Part shown: one piece after another, positions 12,195-24,200 of the stretch
How the letters are laid out: every line of letters begins with the position of its first letter
Position numbering within the stretch: the first letter of the stretch is position 1
From: Cephalopachus bancanus
Taxonomy: Eukaryota > Chordata > Mammalia > Primates > Tarsiidae
Length of the DNA: 64,000 nucleotides
NCBI GenBank assembly: GCA_027257055.1
Contig: JAPVLO010000115.1
Span: 620,001 to 684,000, forward strand
Reading direction: 5' to 3'
Position numbers and translations under genes: made by a program
Notes under the pieces: model-generated
What the model was told of the DNA's origin: nothing
What the model saw: the letters and a program-made list of their open reading frames with translations, nothing else
Databases searched by the model: none

Positions 12195-12498
12195 GTTTTT
12201 GTTTCTTTTCGCTTTGGAGGTGGGGTCTCACTCTGCCGCCCAAGCTGAAGTACAGTGGCATGATCACAGCTCACCACGGCCTTGATCTCCTGGGCTCATG
12301 TGATCCTTCCACCTCAGCCTCCTGAGTAGCTGGGACTATAGGCACGTACCACCATGCCCGGCTAATTTTTTGATTTTTTGTTGAGACAAGGTCTCGCTAT
12401 GTTGCCTAGGCTGGTCTCGAACTCCTGGGCCCAAGCAATCCTCTTGCCTTGCCTCCTGAAGTGTTGGAATTACATGCCTGAGCCACCATGCTTTGCCT
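12195..12498 (-). mobile_element. Alu, type J
   Basis: TTTGTTTCTTTTCGCTTTGGAG, both arms, ends CACCATGCTTTGCC. Strongly diverged. Confidence 0.88.
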
Positions 12499-12852
12499 GT
12501 TTTATTTTTCAATCAAGTGGATGATGAGTTCAATGTGACGTATTAGTAAGGTAAATATGCAGCAATGTGTTAGGTGAAGAGTTAAGAGGCAGTTGGATAG
12601 CAATCAGTTGGTGCAAAATTCAAGTACAAGGTACAGTCTTATCACAGAGTAGAGGCAAAGGTAACAGAGGGGAAGGGATAGATTTGAAGGACAAACAATG
12701 GAAGATAAACATGAAAAGCTGTGCAGAGGAAGGAGTCAAGGATAACAGAGGAGTAAGCCTCAGTCATTCAGTTTCATTAGATCGCTGATGGCAACAAAGG
12801 AGGCATAAGAGAAAATCAATTCTGAACACCCAAGTAGAAGTGGTCAGTCAAG

Positions 12853-13154
12853 CCAGGCACGGTAGCTCATGCCAGTAATTCTAGCACTTTGGGAGGCCAA
12901 GGCAACAAGATTGCCTGAGCCCATGGATTCGAGACCACCCTGAAGAACTTGGAGAGACTTCATCTCTACAACAAATCAACAAATTAGCTGGTCATGGTGG
13001 CGTGTGCCTGTGGTTCCAGCTACTTGGAAGGCTGAGTCCGAAGGATCACTGGAGCCCAGTAGGTCGAGGCTGTGGTGGCGGTGAGCTTGCCACTACACTC
13101 CAGCCTGGGTGACAGAATGAGACTGAGACTCCGACTCAAAAAGAAAAGAAAAGA
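12853..13154 (+). mobile_element. Alu, first of a tandem pair
   Basis: AGCCAGGCACGGTAGCTC head, both arms, tail (AAAAG)n leading straight into the next Alu. Confidence 0.92.
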
Positions 13155-13441
13155 GCCAGGCTCGGTGGCTCAGCCTGTAATCCCGCGCTTTGGGAGGCTG
13201 AGGTTAGTGAATTGCCTGAGCCCGCGGGTTCGAGACCCGCCTGGGCAACTTGGTGAGACCTCATCTCTACAACAAATAAAAAACCAGCCGGGCGTGGTAG
13301 CGTGCACCTCTAGTTCCGGCTACTTGGAAGGCTGAGGCGAAGGATCGCTGGAGCCCAGCAGGTTGAAGCTGCTGTGGCCGTGAGCATGCCACTACACTCT
13401 AGCCTGGGTGACAGAGTGAGACTCCAACTCAAAAAAAAAAA
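13155..13441 (+). mobile_element. Alu, type T, second of a tandem pair
   Basis: GCCAGGCTCGGTGGCTCAGCC to CCAACTCAAAAA; little divergence. Confidence 0.94.
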
Positions 13442-13721
13442 GGGCAGGAGGATTTTGCAGCTGATGGTCATTGATGAATTTGGAGAGAACCATTACTGTG
13501 GGATAGAGGAGAGGGATACGGAAGGCAAGAAATTAAAGGTGAGTAAAGAAATCTGAGTTCTGGTTGTAGGTCCATATTTGAGGGATTCGGTGGTGAAGGA
13601 AATAGGATGTGAGTCTGGAAGGACGGCAGGGTCAAGGAGAGTTTTATTTCTCTTTTCTTTCCTTTTCATAGGTGAGCCCCTTGAATATCTGCAGACAGGC
13701 ATATGGAGAGAGCAGCATACA

Positions 13722-14014
13722 TTTTCTTTTCTTTTTGAGTCAGGGTCTCACTCTGTCATCCAGGCTGGAGTGCAGTGGCATGGTCATGGGAGCCTAGACT
13801 TCCTGGGCTCCGGTGATCCTCCCGCCTCAGCCTCCTGAGTACCTGAGACTACAGGCACAAACCACATTCGGCTAATTTTTTTTTTCTTATTTTTTGCAGG
13901 GACAAAGTCTTGCTATGTTGCCCAGGCTGATCTTGAACTCCCAGGCTCAAGCAATTTTCCCATCTTGGCCTCCCAAAGTGCTGGGGTCAAAGGCATGAGC
14001 TATGGGGCCCAGCT
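13722..14014 (-). mobile_element. Alu, type J, with TSD
   Basis: GAGAGCAG(C/T)(A/G)TACATT flanks both ends of an inverted older dimer. Confidence 0.92.
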
Positions 14015-14756
14015 GAGAGCAGTGTACATTAAAGGGACCTTCTGGAGGGGAGATTCTCAAGAAGACTGCAAGGAGAAAACAATGGCTAAGGTGACCCTGG
14101 GATAGAAAATGTCAAGGTAGCCTTGATGAGTGGTCAGAAGGGTGAGGAAGTCTCCAGCAGTAGTGAAGCTACTGAACACAGTTCAACCTGAGTAGACAAG
14201 TGAGCAAAATTAGAAGGATAAAAGACTAGCTGATAAATCATGGTCAGTGCTGAGGATGTGCGGATGTAACAACAGCTTTTCATGAACATAGCAAGGAACC
14301 ACTACTAGAAGGACTAGAACAGGATAAAGCTGTGTACCAGACAGAGAGAGGTTCTGGAGCAGGCTAAGCCTGGGGCAAGGTGGAGAAAGCAGAGGTCTGG
14401 GAGTGTTGGGTTGGGCTTATCAGGTTCCAAAAGAGGGAAGAAGGCCCTACTGTCGGCTAGGCCAGTACCTGACTAGTAAAGGAGAGCTAGACCAGGCAGA
14501 TTCAGACAGCAGCAGCTCAGAGGTAAGCTAGACATGAGAACCATGTTCTGTTTGTAGATGTCAGGTACTTAGTTGTGAGTCATGGGATTGGATGTCCTGG
14601 TTGTCAGTTTCATGTTCTTGTCCCCACACCACCATAAGCCACCGGCACAGGAAGACCTTAACAATTGAGGCCACTCTGCTGGCCCAATCCCAGCTGATGG
14701 AGCTGGGAATCAAGGTAGTTGGGTTGAGGTTTGAGGGGGTTAGAAACGGACCTCAA
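14015..14756. other. Single-copy intergenic DNA
   Basis: Purine-rich, no gene or repeat recognised. Confidence 0.6.
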
Positions 14757-14757
14757 A

Positions 14758-15040
14758 GTCGGGCTTGGTGGCTCAGCCTGCAGTCCCACGCTTTGGGAGG
14801 CTGAGGTGAGTGGATTGCCTGAGCCCGCGGGTTCGAGACCCGCCTGGGCAACTTGGCAAGACCTCATCTCTACAATAAATAAAAAATGAGCCGGGCGTGG
14901 TAGCGCGCGCCTGTAGTTCCGGCTACTCGGAAGGCTGAGGCGGAAGGATCGCCGGAGCCCGGCAGGTTGAGGCTGCGGTGGCTGGGAGCGGCAGACACTC
15001 TGGGCGACAGAGTGAGACTCCAACTCAAAAAAAAAAAAGA
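14758..15040 (+). mobile_element. Alu, type T, shares target with the next Alu
   Basis: TCGGGCTTGGTGGCTCAGCC head. The right arm lacks about 15 bases near the end (GGGAGCGGCAGACACTCTGG). GAAACGGACCTCA before it, GAAACGAACCTCA after it. Confidence 0.93.
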
Positions 15041-15053
15041 AACGAACCTCAGC

Positions 15054-15371
15054 TGGCTGGGCACAGTGGCTCACACCTGTAATCCCAGCACTTTGGGAGG
15101 CGGAGGCCAGAGGATTTTCCTGATCTCAGGGGTTCAAGACCAGCCTGGGCAACTTGGCGAGACCTTGTCTCTGCACACACACAAAAAATCAAACAATTAG
15201 CCAGGTGTGGTGGTCTGTGCCTGTGGTTCTAGCTATTTGGAAACCACATGTGGTCCTGAGGCAGAAGGATTGTCTGAGCCCAGCTGGTTGAGACTGTAAG
15301 TAAGGGCTGTGAGCATGCAGCCGTACTCCAGCCTGGGTGACAGAGTGAGACTCTTGACTCAAAGAAAAAAG
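15054..15371 (+). mobile_element. Alu, older consensus, same target site
   Basis: GGCTGGGCACAGTGGCTCAC head. It follows the TSD of the previous Alu, and GAAATGAACCTTGA stands after its own tail: a third copy of the same target. Confidence 0.92.
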
Positions 15372-16627
15372 AAATGAACCTTGACCATGGAGAAACACAA
15401 GTGAGGCAATCAGAGCTCAGCAAAGCCAAGAATAAATAGATTATTCGGGCACACAAGGGAAAGAGATGAGGGTGGTTGAGGCTTGAGAAGGGTGTCTGTT
15501 TTGCACTCTACCCTCCTCCTCACAGAAACCCAGTCTTCAGGGTGTCTGAAGACAGTCTAGAAAAAGAGTTAACTGGTAAAACCCTGAAGTGATCGGGGTG
15601 ATTTCTTTTGGAGGACAGGCATGTTTGAAGGCCTCGAGTTCATAATATGAGGTTCTAAAGACGGCAGATTTGAGCTATAGTAGTGATAATTCAGGGTGAC
15701 ATGAGCAGACGTCCTGGCAGACACTCTGTGCAGGTGGAGAGAGGGGAAGATTCTCCTCCTCCCTGACAGTCTTCTGGAACAGGATAGGGTGTCTGGGGGG
15801 CTCCTGATTTTTCAGTCTCAGATCAGGAGCCCCAAGTCCAGCTCCCTCAATGCTTTCCCTGGAGCATCACACATCCCTTTGCTGAGGACTCTCCTGGAGA
15901 GGGGCAGCTTCCTGGGTGTGCAGAGCACTAGTCATGGAGGTGTCCAGGGCCCTGGAGTCTTGTCTTACCTCCTCTGCTGCCTCACCTGGTGCTGCTGGGC
16001 AAAAGACTTTCCTCCTCCCGTGGTAGGGAATGCGGCAGGGTTAGGTGGCTGAGAGCTCTATTCTTACCCAAAGGTCTTTAACCTCTCCTAGAAGCCTTGG
16101 CTCTGGTCCTTACTCTCATTCCATTTCCCTCAGCCTAAACGTCTTTATCTGGGCCTAGGGTCTTTTGACTGTCTTTTGTCATCAGTGTGGATTATGAGTA
16201 GTTTGTGTTTTGGGGCTAGAAACTTACTCGTTTTCCTCTGAACCCTGTTTTTCCTTCCTCTGTTCTCTAAAATAAACACCCCTCCTTTGGCATTCCCTCT
16301 GGAAACTTTGACCTCTAATGTCGACCATAATGGTTCGCTTTTTCTTTGAGTACCCCCTGGAGAACTAGGATTCTGCCCTCCCAAGTCAGCGGGAGCCAGG
16401 CTTTCTGCTTTATCATTCTAAGGAAGGCCTTTGCAAGTCAAAAGTTAGGTTTCTTCATTCTGGAGAAGAGCTGAGAAACGTGACTCTCTTACTAGAGGAA
16501 GAGGGAGGAGAGGACACCTTTCACTGCATATGAATGGTAGTTATTCGACAAAACTGTCATGATGGTTAAGAATGTTGCCAGAGATGCCTGGGGTCCCAGA
16601 GTGTAAGTGGTGTAAAAGAAAAAGTAT
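15372..16627. other. Single-copy intergenic DNA
   Basis: Minus-strand frame 16145-16384 (79 codons, basic) and plus frame 15789-16052 are open but match nothing I recognise. Confidence 0.55.
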
Positions 16628-16628
16628 G

Positions 16629-16883
16629 ACCCAGTGCAGTGGCTCACGCCTGTAATCCCGGCACTTTGGAGTTCAAGACAAACCTAGGCAACATAGCGAG
16701 ACTTCGTCTCTACAAAAAATCAAAAAAATCAGTCGGGCATGGTAGCACATGCCTGCAGATCCAGCTACTCTGTAGGCTGAGGCAGAAGGATCACCTGAGC
16801 CCAGGAGGTCGAGGCTATGGTGAGCCACGATCTTTGCCACTGCACTCCAGCCTGGGCGACAGAGTGAGACCTCGACTCAAAAA
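16629..16883 (+). mobile_element. Alu with left-arm deletion
   Basis: GGCACTTTGGA is joined directly to GTTCAAGACAAACC: about 40 bases of the left arm are missing. Confidence 0.9.
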
Positions 16884-16932
16884 AAGAGAAGAAGGAAGGG
16901 AAGGAGGAAGGAAGAGGGAGAGAGAGACGGGC
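16884..16932. repeat. Purine-rich (GAAG/GGAA)n repeat
   Basis: Expanded tail of the preceding Alu. Confidence 0.85.
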
Positions 16933-17247
16933 AAACAGACATAGAGAGTATGGATTTATGAGGTGCCAGGACTGAATTCAAATCCACTTTCCTGTGTTTA
17001 ATTTTAGGTTGGGGTGCCTAACCTTTCTGATCCAGTTTCCTCAGTAGTAAGAGAGGAATAATTGCAACCCCTTAACTGGACTATTCTGAGGATTGAAAGA
17101 TATAATATCTATTAAGCGCTGGACACTTAGTAGGTGCTCAATAACTTCCTTTCTACTCTAGTTCCCCTATCCCTTTAGGCCCTCACCAGCAAGCCCGCAT
17201 ACACTGGCAGGGGCCCATAGGAGACTCTGGGAATATTCTCAGGGTTT

Positions 17248-17531
17248 TCTTTTTTTTTGAGTTGGAGTCTCACTCTGTCGCCCAGACTGGAGTGCAGTGG
17301 CCGCTCCCGGCCACCGCAGCCTCGCCTGCTGGGCTTCGGCTATCCTTCCGCTTCAGCCTTCCGAGTAGCCGGAATTACAGGCATGCGCTGCCACGCCCGG
17401 CTGATTTTTTGATTTATTGTAGAGATGAGGTCTCGCTGCCCAGGCGGGTCTCGAACCCGCGGGCTCAGGCAATCCACTCACCTCAGCCTCCCTAAGGCGC
17501 GGGATTACAGGCTGAGCCACCGAGCCCGGCT
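17248..17531 (-). mobile_element. Alu, type D, nearly consensus
   Basis: GTCTCGCTGCCCAGGCGGG middle, CCGAGCCCGGCT end. It stands directly before a truncated older Alu; AGGGTTTTCTT recurs after that one. Confidence 0.94.
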
Positions 17532-17690
17532 TTCTTTTTTTCTTTTTCTTTTTTTTTTTTGAGTTGGAGTCTCACTCTGTTGCCCAGGCTGGAGTGCAGT
17601 GGCACACTCACGGCCACCCCAGTGTCGACCTGCTGGACTCCAGCGATCCTTCCGCTTCAGCCTTCCAAGTACCAGGAAGTACAGGCTAAA
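17532..17690 (-). mobile_element. Alu, 5'-truncated
   Basis: Starts T-run plus GAGTTGGAGTCTCACTCTG and stops after about 130 bases (CCAGGAAGTACAGGC). Confidence 0.88.
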
Positions 17691-20430
17691 GGTTTTCTTA
17701 AGAGTCCTTAATTCTGCCCACATCGAAGTTCAGATGGGAGGAAGAGAAGAAGGTGAAGGAGAAAAAGCTTTGTAGGGGGCTGGCTAGCCTAAGTATGTTT
17801 TCTTTTCTAAATTTAGACTGAGAAAATACAGAATTCTATTCCCCAGGTGAAGTAACCCAGTGTCCGGATTTACTGAAGTATGGGAAAAGGCTCATGGGCA
17901 GGTTTTGCTCATCGAGTTGATCCCCTCTTCAGCAGGTTTGCAAGATCCACCATCAGATTGTAGCCAATCTGCCTGTTTTGGCCCTGAATCTATGGAACAC
18001 GGGGGTTTTACTGTTCTGTCACCTTAATGATAGCTAGCTTGTTGAGAATGAACCAAAAGGGAAGGGGTGCGGGGTTGTAACTAATGAATCTGAATGAGGC
18101 TGTATTGCCTTGGAAGGAATCATTGACAGGAAAGTGATGGATGAAGAGAAATCCAAATTCCTTGAGTTTCTGGCCCAGGGTCCATGTGGGAAGACTGGTG
18201 TGATGGATTGCTCTGAAGGTAAGATGGATGAGAAAGGTAGAGGCTTAGAAGGAGAAGAGACCAGGAGACTGACTATGAGCTTTTGGAGAAGTAGGCCAAT
18301 TTCTCATGGAATTCCTACTGCTTTAGGTTTTCTTAGTGAAAACCCCTGATATAATCCCATAGGAAACACAAAGCTTGTTCTCCTGGAATGAGCTTTTGAA
18401 CAGGGCAGCAGGGATGATTTTGTTTCTGAACCTCCCCCCCTAGGATTATTCGGGTATGTCAACAAGGTCCTGGAGAAAATGTCAAAGCGTCCGGTGCCTG
18501 GGTTCTTGGATGGAGACTCATTAAGGAATGCAGTTTGTTCATTTCCCTGGATCTGTGTCACAAGTCAGGTTCCAGGAGGAGGACGTTGGCATCTATATTT
18601 TGGCATCTATATTTATGGAGGGTTTAACCTCAGGGCCAGATAATTTTATGTGTTTGTCTTTTCTCTGAGCCCCAAGGAAATAATCTTTTTCTTTTGGTTG
18701 CCCATTTCTTCCCCACAATTTTTGTCCTTAGTGTCCCTTCCATTCTCCCTTCCTACAACACCACGCAGGTGCACACCACATACACAGTTTTTCTGTCACT
18801 ACTGTATTGCCGAGTGTTTTTAAAAACCTTCCTTGGAAGGAGGGACAGAAAACAAAACTTCCAGTTCCATGATATAGCATGCACTTTTATCAACTTGTCG
18901 ATGATCTCTGACATCTGTGGTAGTTTTAAATACACTAGAATGAATAGAAACCAGTATGGATTTTCAAGGCACTTGCTTATGGCTTTTATTAAGGTGCCAA
19001 CTTCCTTATTGAATATTTTACCCTCCTTTTCACTTAAAAAAAGGATTTTGATGCTTAAAAAATAATACATTATTCTTTCTGATGGCAAAAATATTTTGTT
19101 TATTGTAGTCAAATATAAAAATACAGAAAACCAAAAGAAAGTAAATCACTCTATTTTGATATTACATGGTGGCAAATGTTTGTATATTTTTACAAACAGT
19201 ATTGGATTCATCCTGAACATGCTGTTTTGTAATCAACTTTGCTTAATTATACTATACGTATTTTCCATGTTACTATTTCTCAAGAATATTATTTTAGTTG
19301 TTTCTCTTCCACCGTAGGGTCATGATTTTGTAAGGCCATGATTTACTTGTTTATCCTACTGTTGTTAAATTACTTTCTAATTTAAAACAATAAGCTGGGG
19401 TGTTTCCCTATTCTTGGTGATCATTTTACTTGTTCATTCAACATATCTAAAATACCTCTTCCCTGCAGGGTGCGAGGCCCGTGCAGACAGGAAAGATTCC
19501 CAAGGCTGAGATACTCAGATTTAGGAGATCAGTGGCTGAGCCCCCAGGGCTCTTTTTATGGGAAACTATCCCTCCTCCAAAGATTACCCTTGGAAGATGC
19601 AGAAGTGCAAATGGAGCCAGGGAGAATCCACAACTTTCCTAGTCTCTTGCCCTGGGGCCCAGGTCTTGGTGTACAAACACCCCAGGAAGTCCAAGTTAAG
19701 CAGGCAAACACACTTTGAAAATGGTCCAAATTCAAAGGGCTTCCTTAGTCTCCAAGTTGCTTAGGTTACATTAAAATAACACCCTCTAAATCTAGAAGTC
19801 TGTATTGTTTTCCTATTGGCCAGTGTCTGGGTTTCAATTTTACAGTCAAACATCGAAATCAAGGGAGTTGGATATTTCTAGTCTCCCCTTCAGCCTGGCC
19901 GACTACTGGGATACCGAAGTAGGGTTTCTCATTCTTTTCCTGATCCTAAGGTTTCCAATCAGAGAACGAAAGGTCCCAACTGGATACATTCTAGACCCAT
20001 TTATCGCAAAATAAAACTGAGTTCCCAATCTGGGAAAATAGCAAAAAACAGTCGCTTTACTGCTCACTGAGAGAAAATCCCTCTTGTGAGACCTCATCGA
20101 GGTAGGTCCACTTAACTGCCATGATTCCCTTTCCAGGGCTCCGGAGCTGGAAATGTCTTCAGGTTATGTTGGGGCCTGGTTTCCCAGAGTTGGGTGGGGA
20201 GAAATTTTCAAAAGTGCATACTCAGGTGAAAACCTAACACTCTACCCGGCACAAATGGGCAGACATGTGGTCTTTGCCTCGTTTATCTGCATGGATTTGT
20301 AGTTGGTCTTTCTGGAGCCAGCCAGAGTGGGGAGGGTGGCTCCTCCGGGAACTCTTCCGTTTTCTGCTTCCTTCTCTCTGGTTCTCAGCAGCGCAGCGGG
20401 ACTGAACATGGTCTGACACTTAAAGGAACA
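17691..20430. other. Single-copy DNA downstream of WNT8A
   Basis: No Alu or L1 seen over 2.7 kb. It may contain the WNT8A 3' UTR next to 20763, but no clear minus-strand AATAAA was found near the stop. 18588-18616 holds a small tandem duplication of TGGCATCTATATTT. An exon-like stretch near 18116-18219 is unsupported. Confidence 0.5.
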
Positions 20431-20559
20431 AGTACTTTGAGGGTCTCTCTAGATACGGATCCCAAACCAAACTCTCCCTTTAGCAAGCTGCTGAGCACCG
20501 GGCCCCAAACCCAGCAAGGGACTTGCAGGAAAGAGGAAAAGGTCCGCCCCCGTCAGGAG

Positions 20560-21160
20560 GCCCAGGTTCCAGTTTCAGCTCCGCGGAGAATCAGCTGCGT
20601 CATCTCGGCCTCCGTCTTCCCATCAGCAGCGGACCCCACGAGGACTCCAGAGCGGCCCTGTGGCTTTCCAACGGCTTTCCAAGCCTCCGGCTCCAAGAGA
20701 AGAGCCGCGTCGCCCCCCACCGACGTGCGACCGACGCGAGGAGTGTGCGTGGGGTGGCGTCATCAGGCGCTGCCTGGGGAGCGTGCGCAGTAGAACCGGT
20801 TCACCACCTGCCGGCACTGGTCACACTTGACCGTGCAGCACCACTGGAACTTGCAGTTGCAGCTGCTCGTGGCCTCAGCTCGCCTCTCCTCCACCTGCAG
20901 CCCACACTCGGTGCACAGGCGCCCGCAGCTACGCCGCTCCCACCTCGACGCGTTGTGGCTGCCCCGCAGGCACTCGCGACCCTCCGTGCCGTGGACGCCC
21001 AGGCTGGAGTTGCGGGTACAGTAATCTGGCGATTCCTCCAAAAAGACCAGTTCGGCCTCCGCGCTGGGAAGGAAGGCCTCCGTGGGCGTCCAGCGGCCCT
21101 CGGCGCTGTTCCCAGCTCGTAGCCGCCGCTTATCCATCTCGATCTTCAGCGCCCGGTCAT
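20560..21160. other. CpG-rich patch over the last WNT8A exon
   Basis: Visibly higher GC and CpG content than the surrounding DNA (for example the stretches around 20690-20760 and 20880-21010). It covers the C-terminal coding half and the first ~200 bases after the stop. It does not coincide with the start of the gene. Confidence 0.6.
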
Positions 21161-21284
21161 ACTTGGCCTTGAGGTAGTCTCCCATCTCCCGGAAGTCAGC
21201 CAGCTGCAGCCAGCACGTCTGGATGCTGCAGCTCCCCGAGATGCCGTGACACTTGCAAGTCCTCCTCATGGTGGCTCTCACTGC
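20763..21284 (-). CDS. WNT8A: WNT8A coding exon 6, C-terminal half of the ligand
   Basis: Starts in phase at GCA (Ala171) after the acceptor TGAAG and holds half of the protein. It contains the lipid-attachment loop CHGISGSC (Ser186), then a GNSAEGRW stretch, ESPDYC, GTEGREC and the terminal cysteine knot-like domain [17 protein letters not shown], and ends ...RSPGSA with TGA at 20765-20763. No frameshift or internal stop. The open frame extends a few codons upstream of the acceptor, but these are intronic. Confidence 0.96.
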   Translation of the reverse strand, partial: AVRATMRRTCKCHGISGSCSIQTCWLQLADFREMGDYLKAKYDRALKIEMDKRRLRAGNSAEGRWTPTEAFLPSAEAELVFLEESPDYCTRNSSLGVHGTEGRECLRGSHNASRWERRSCGRLCTECGLQVEERRAEATSSCNCKFQWCCTVKCDQCRQVVNRFYCARSPGSA

Positions 21285-24200
21285 CTTCACAGAGAGAGAA
21301 CACGAGAGAGAGAATGGCTCTGGGTAGGGGAGCCCAAAGGCTAGCGATTAAATGCAATACTTTTTTTTGTTGAGTTGGAGTCTCACTGTCGTCCAGGCTC
21401 TAGTGCCCCGGCAGGCTCACGGCATCGACCTGCTGGGCTCAGGCAAGCCTTCCACCTCAGCCTTCCAAGGAGGTGGAACTACAGGCGCGAGCTAACATGC
21501 CCGGCTAATTTTTTGATTTACTGTAGAGACGAGGTCTCACCAAGTTGCCCAGGCTGGTCTCGAATCCCTGGGCTCAGGCAGTCCTCTCACGTTGGCCTCC
21601 CAAAGTGCTGGGATTACAGGCTTGAGCCACTGCACCCGGCCAAATGGAATATTTTAGAGCTGCGCTTCTTGACTTGGAAGGAGCATCAGAATCACTGGGG
21701 AAGCTCACTAGAAATATTTATTCCTGAACCCTACCTCAGATCTTCCCAGTGAGAATGTTCAGGGGGGTTAAGGGCCTAGTACTGGGGTGGGGAGGTGTTT
21801 AAAGCTTCCCCAGGTGATTCTGATTAAACAACAACAACAACAACAAAAAAAAACAACAGGCAAGTGTGGAGAAGAGTACCGGAATCTGGAATCCTCGGCT
21901 CCAGGCCCAACCCCTTCACTTGAGCCACTTGGTGAGCTTGTTTCTCTATCTGCCCAGTTGGAATAGAACCGAATAAAGTAATGATAAAGGAAGAATTTTG
22001 TAAATTATAAAGAAAAATATGGTTGTTGCCACTGTTTTTGTCCTGAAGTTAGGGGCTAGAGTATTTTGCGGGGTTTGGATTTGTCTTCTGGGTCTTCTCC
22101 CAGAGAGAGGAAGCCCTTTGAGTCTGAACATTTACAGCCCAAGGCAATTAATTGCCTTGGTTGTACTTGCCTAAAAACCTCTTCCCCTTACCCTGGAGGA
22201 ACCAGAACATTTAGGTCCAGGTTCACAGGGAAACTTTTATGCTGTTGGCCCTAAATCCAACCTGTTTCCAGACTTCGGTTCAGAATACTCCAGAGACTGC
22301 CACCCCACTAGAAGTTGTGGAAGAGAACAGACACTCCAGGGAAGCCCAGATTAGTCCCAATTCCTCACAGCCCAGACAGACTTTTGGACCCAAGGCAAGA
22401 CAATAAGGCCTTGTTAATTTCCTAGGACACATAGTTGAAGTGATGAAAAGTTTAAGACATGAAAGCAAGGCCTTGATTCTGTATTGTTCTGTGTTCTCAG
22501 AACCTGCCTGTGGAGGGGACAGAACATAAGCTTTGTGGTAAGAGGACTAGACCAAAAGATCTGAGTTCATTGCCTGACTCTGTCCAAGGTTGTATTGCCT
22601 TGGACAAGCCACTTGACTCAGACTTAACTGGCTTTGTCATCCAGAGAATGGGAGTGGCCATCCCAGCCATGCTGGGGGGTGTGAAGATAAAACGTGAGGA
22701 TGAGACAGTTGTGAAGCTGTTGTCAGTACTGGCTGACTCCTATACCCACCAGCCTGCCAGCCCTGTTGTTGTGAAGATTCATCAGGGCTCTGGCGTCCTT
22801 CCCTTTCTCCAGACTGTCCACAAAGAGCTTGGAAATCCTTTCTCCAAATTCCACGTTGTCGCTGCAGCCTCCCCAGATCCAGCCATGGCCTCCTACACAT
22901 AGGGAAAGAATGAGTTCTGTACATGACTCCGTGCCAAATCCCAGGAGAAGAGTCACGGTCTTTTGGCTGTCACAGCCAAACCATCCCCAAGAGCCCTAGA
23001 GGTGTAAAGCTATCACTAAAGGTGAGACAGGGAAATGGAGGTGCTTGAGGTGGGGGTAGACCTGTGCCCAAAAGGCCAACTGTCCACCCTTCAGGCACTT
23101 CCCAGCTCTAGGCCATTAGTCTCCTATACTCATAGTACAAGCAGGCTCTGCTGGGGCTGGCCTAGAGGATCTCAAAGGTTCATTGCATTCAAACATTCTG
23201 GAAATCTGCGTCACTACTCTATAGCAGTCTTGTTAGAGCCACCTCCTCCCTCATTACTTCTGAGTAAATCTCTTAGGGGGTCTGTAAGTTGTTGAGTAGC
23301 TCTGGATCATAGAGGAGCCATTTCAGGCCTGAAATACCAGGGCTCGCTTTTAACTCTCTCCAGCCTTCTTCTTCCTAGTCTCCTTGCTGGTTTTAGAGCT
23401 ACTTGCTAATCCCTGGACTCATGGACTCAGGCTCAGCTCTTAGGAGAGCCTAAGTCCAGAAGATCCCACAACTGAGGTAGCTGCTGGGGGCTAGGAGTTT
23501 GGGGGAGCTATGTCCCTCACTTCTTCCCTCCCCCATCAGAAAGCCCAACTTACCTGTTTTTCCATTTTTGGATTCATCACAGCCACAGTTTTCAAAGTCG
23601 CCCATACTACAGTTCTTGGTGATGGTGTACATGACTCCAGCAGAGCTGATCGCATGAATGAAGGAAGTCTCTCTGGTGGCTTTGGAGAGAAAGAGGGGAC
23701 TGACTGGAAACTTGGCCCCTGATGACCCAAAGCAGAGGCTTTGGAAAAACAGTGCTGTTTCTCTCTCCTATTCCCCACCTCCTTTGGGTTTAAGAGTATG
23801 TGCTTGTTTGTATGCACATACACAGCCCACCTCAGGCACTGCTCAGTGTGATCTCTCAGCTTTTCTGTTGCTGGAATTTCATGACTGTTGGCATATGTGA
23901 AACTCCCTTAGGGGCTGCAAACACAGAGCCCTTTCCCCATTTTGATTTCATGCAAATCAGTGCAAGATAAGTGTATACAAACACACAAATGCAGGCATGC
24001 ATTAAAAAATACGGTAGTCAGCCTGTAATCCCAGAGCTTTGGAGGCCAAGGCGAGAGGATTGCCCGAACCTGGGGTTTGAGAGCAGCCTGGGCTACTTGG
24101 TGAGACCTCATCTCTACAATAAATAAAAAAATAAGCTGGGTGTGGTAGCACATGCCTATAGTTCCAGCTACTTGGAAGACTGAGGCAGAAGGAACGCCTA

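Noticed and set aside
16145..16384. 79-codon basic minus-strand frame
   Set aside because: No recognised domain, no retrotransposition hallmarks, no homologous flank; not enough to call a pseudogene.
18110..18225. Exon-like stretch ending in a GTAAGATGG donor
   Set aside because: Reads IIDRKVMDEEKSKFLEFLAQGPC but has no recognised homology and no partner exon; likely chance.
20523..21122. 199-codon plus-strand frame, the longest in the window
   Set aside because: Antisense shadow of WNT8A exon 6 in CpG-rich DNA; the minus strand encodes the Wnt domain.
22510..22902. 130-codon plus-strand frame
   Set aside because: Antisense shadow of WNT8A exon 5 and its flanking introns.
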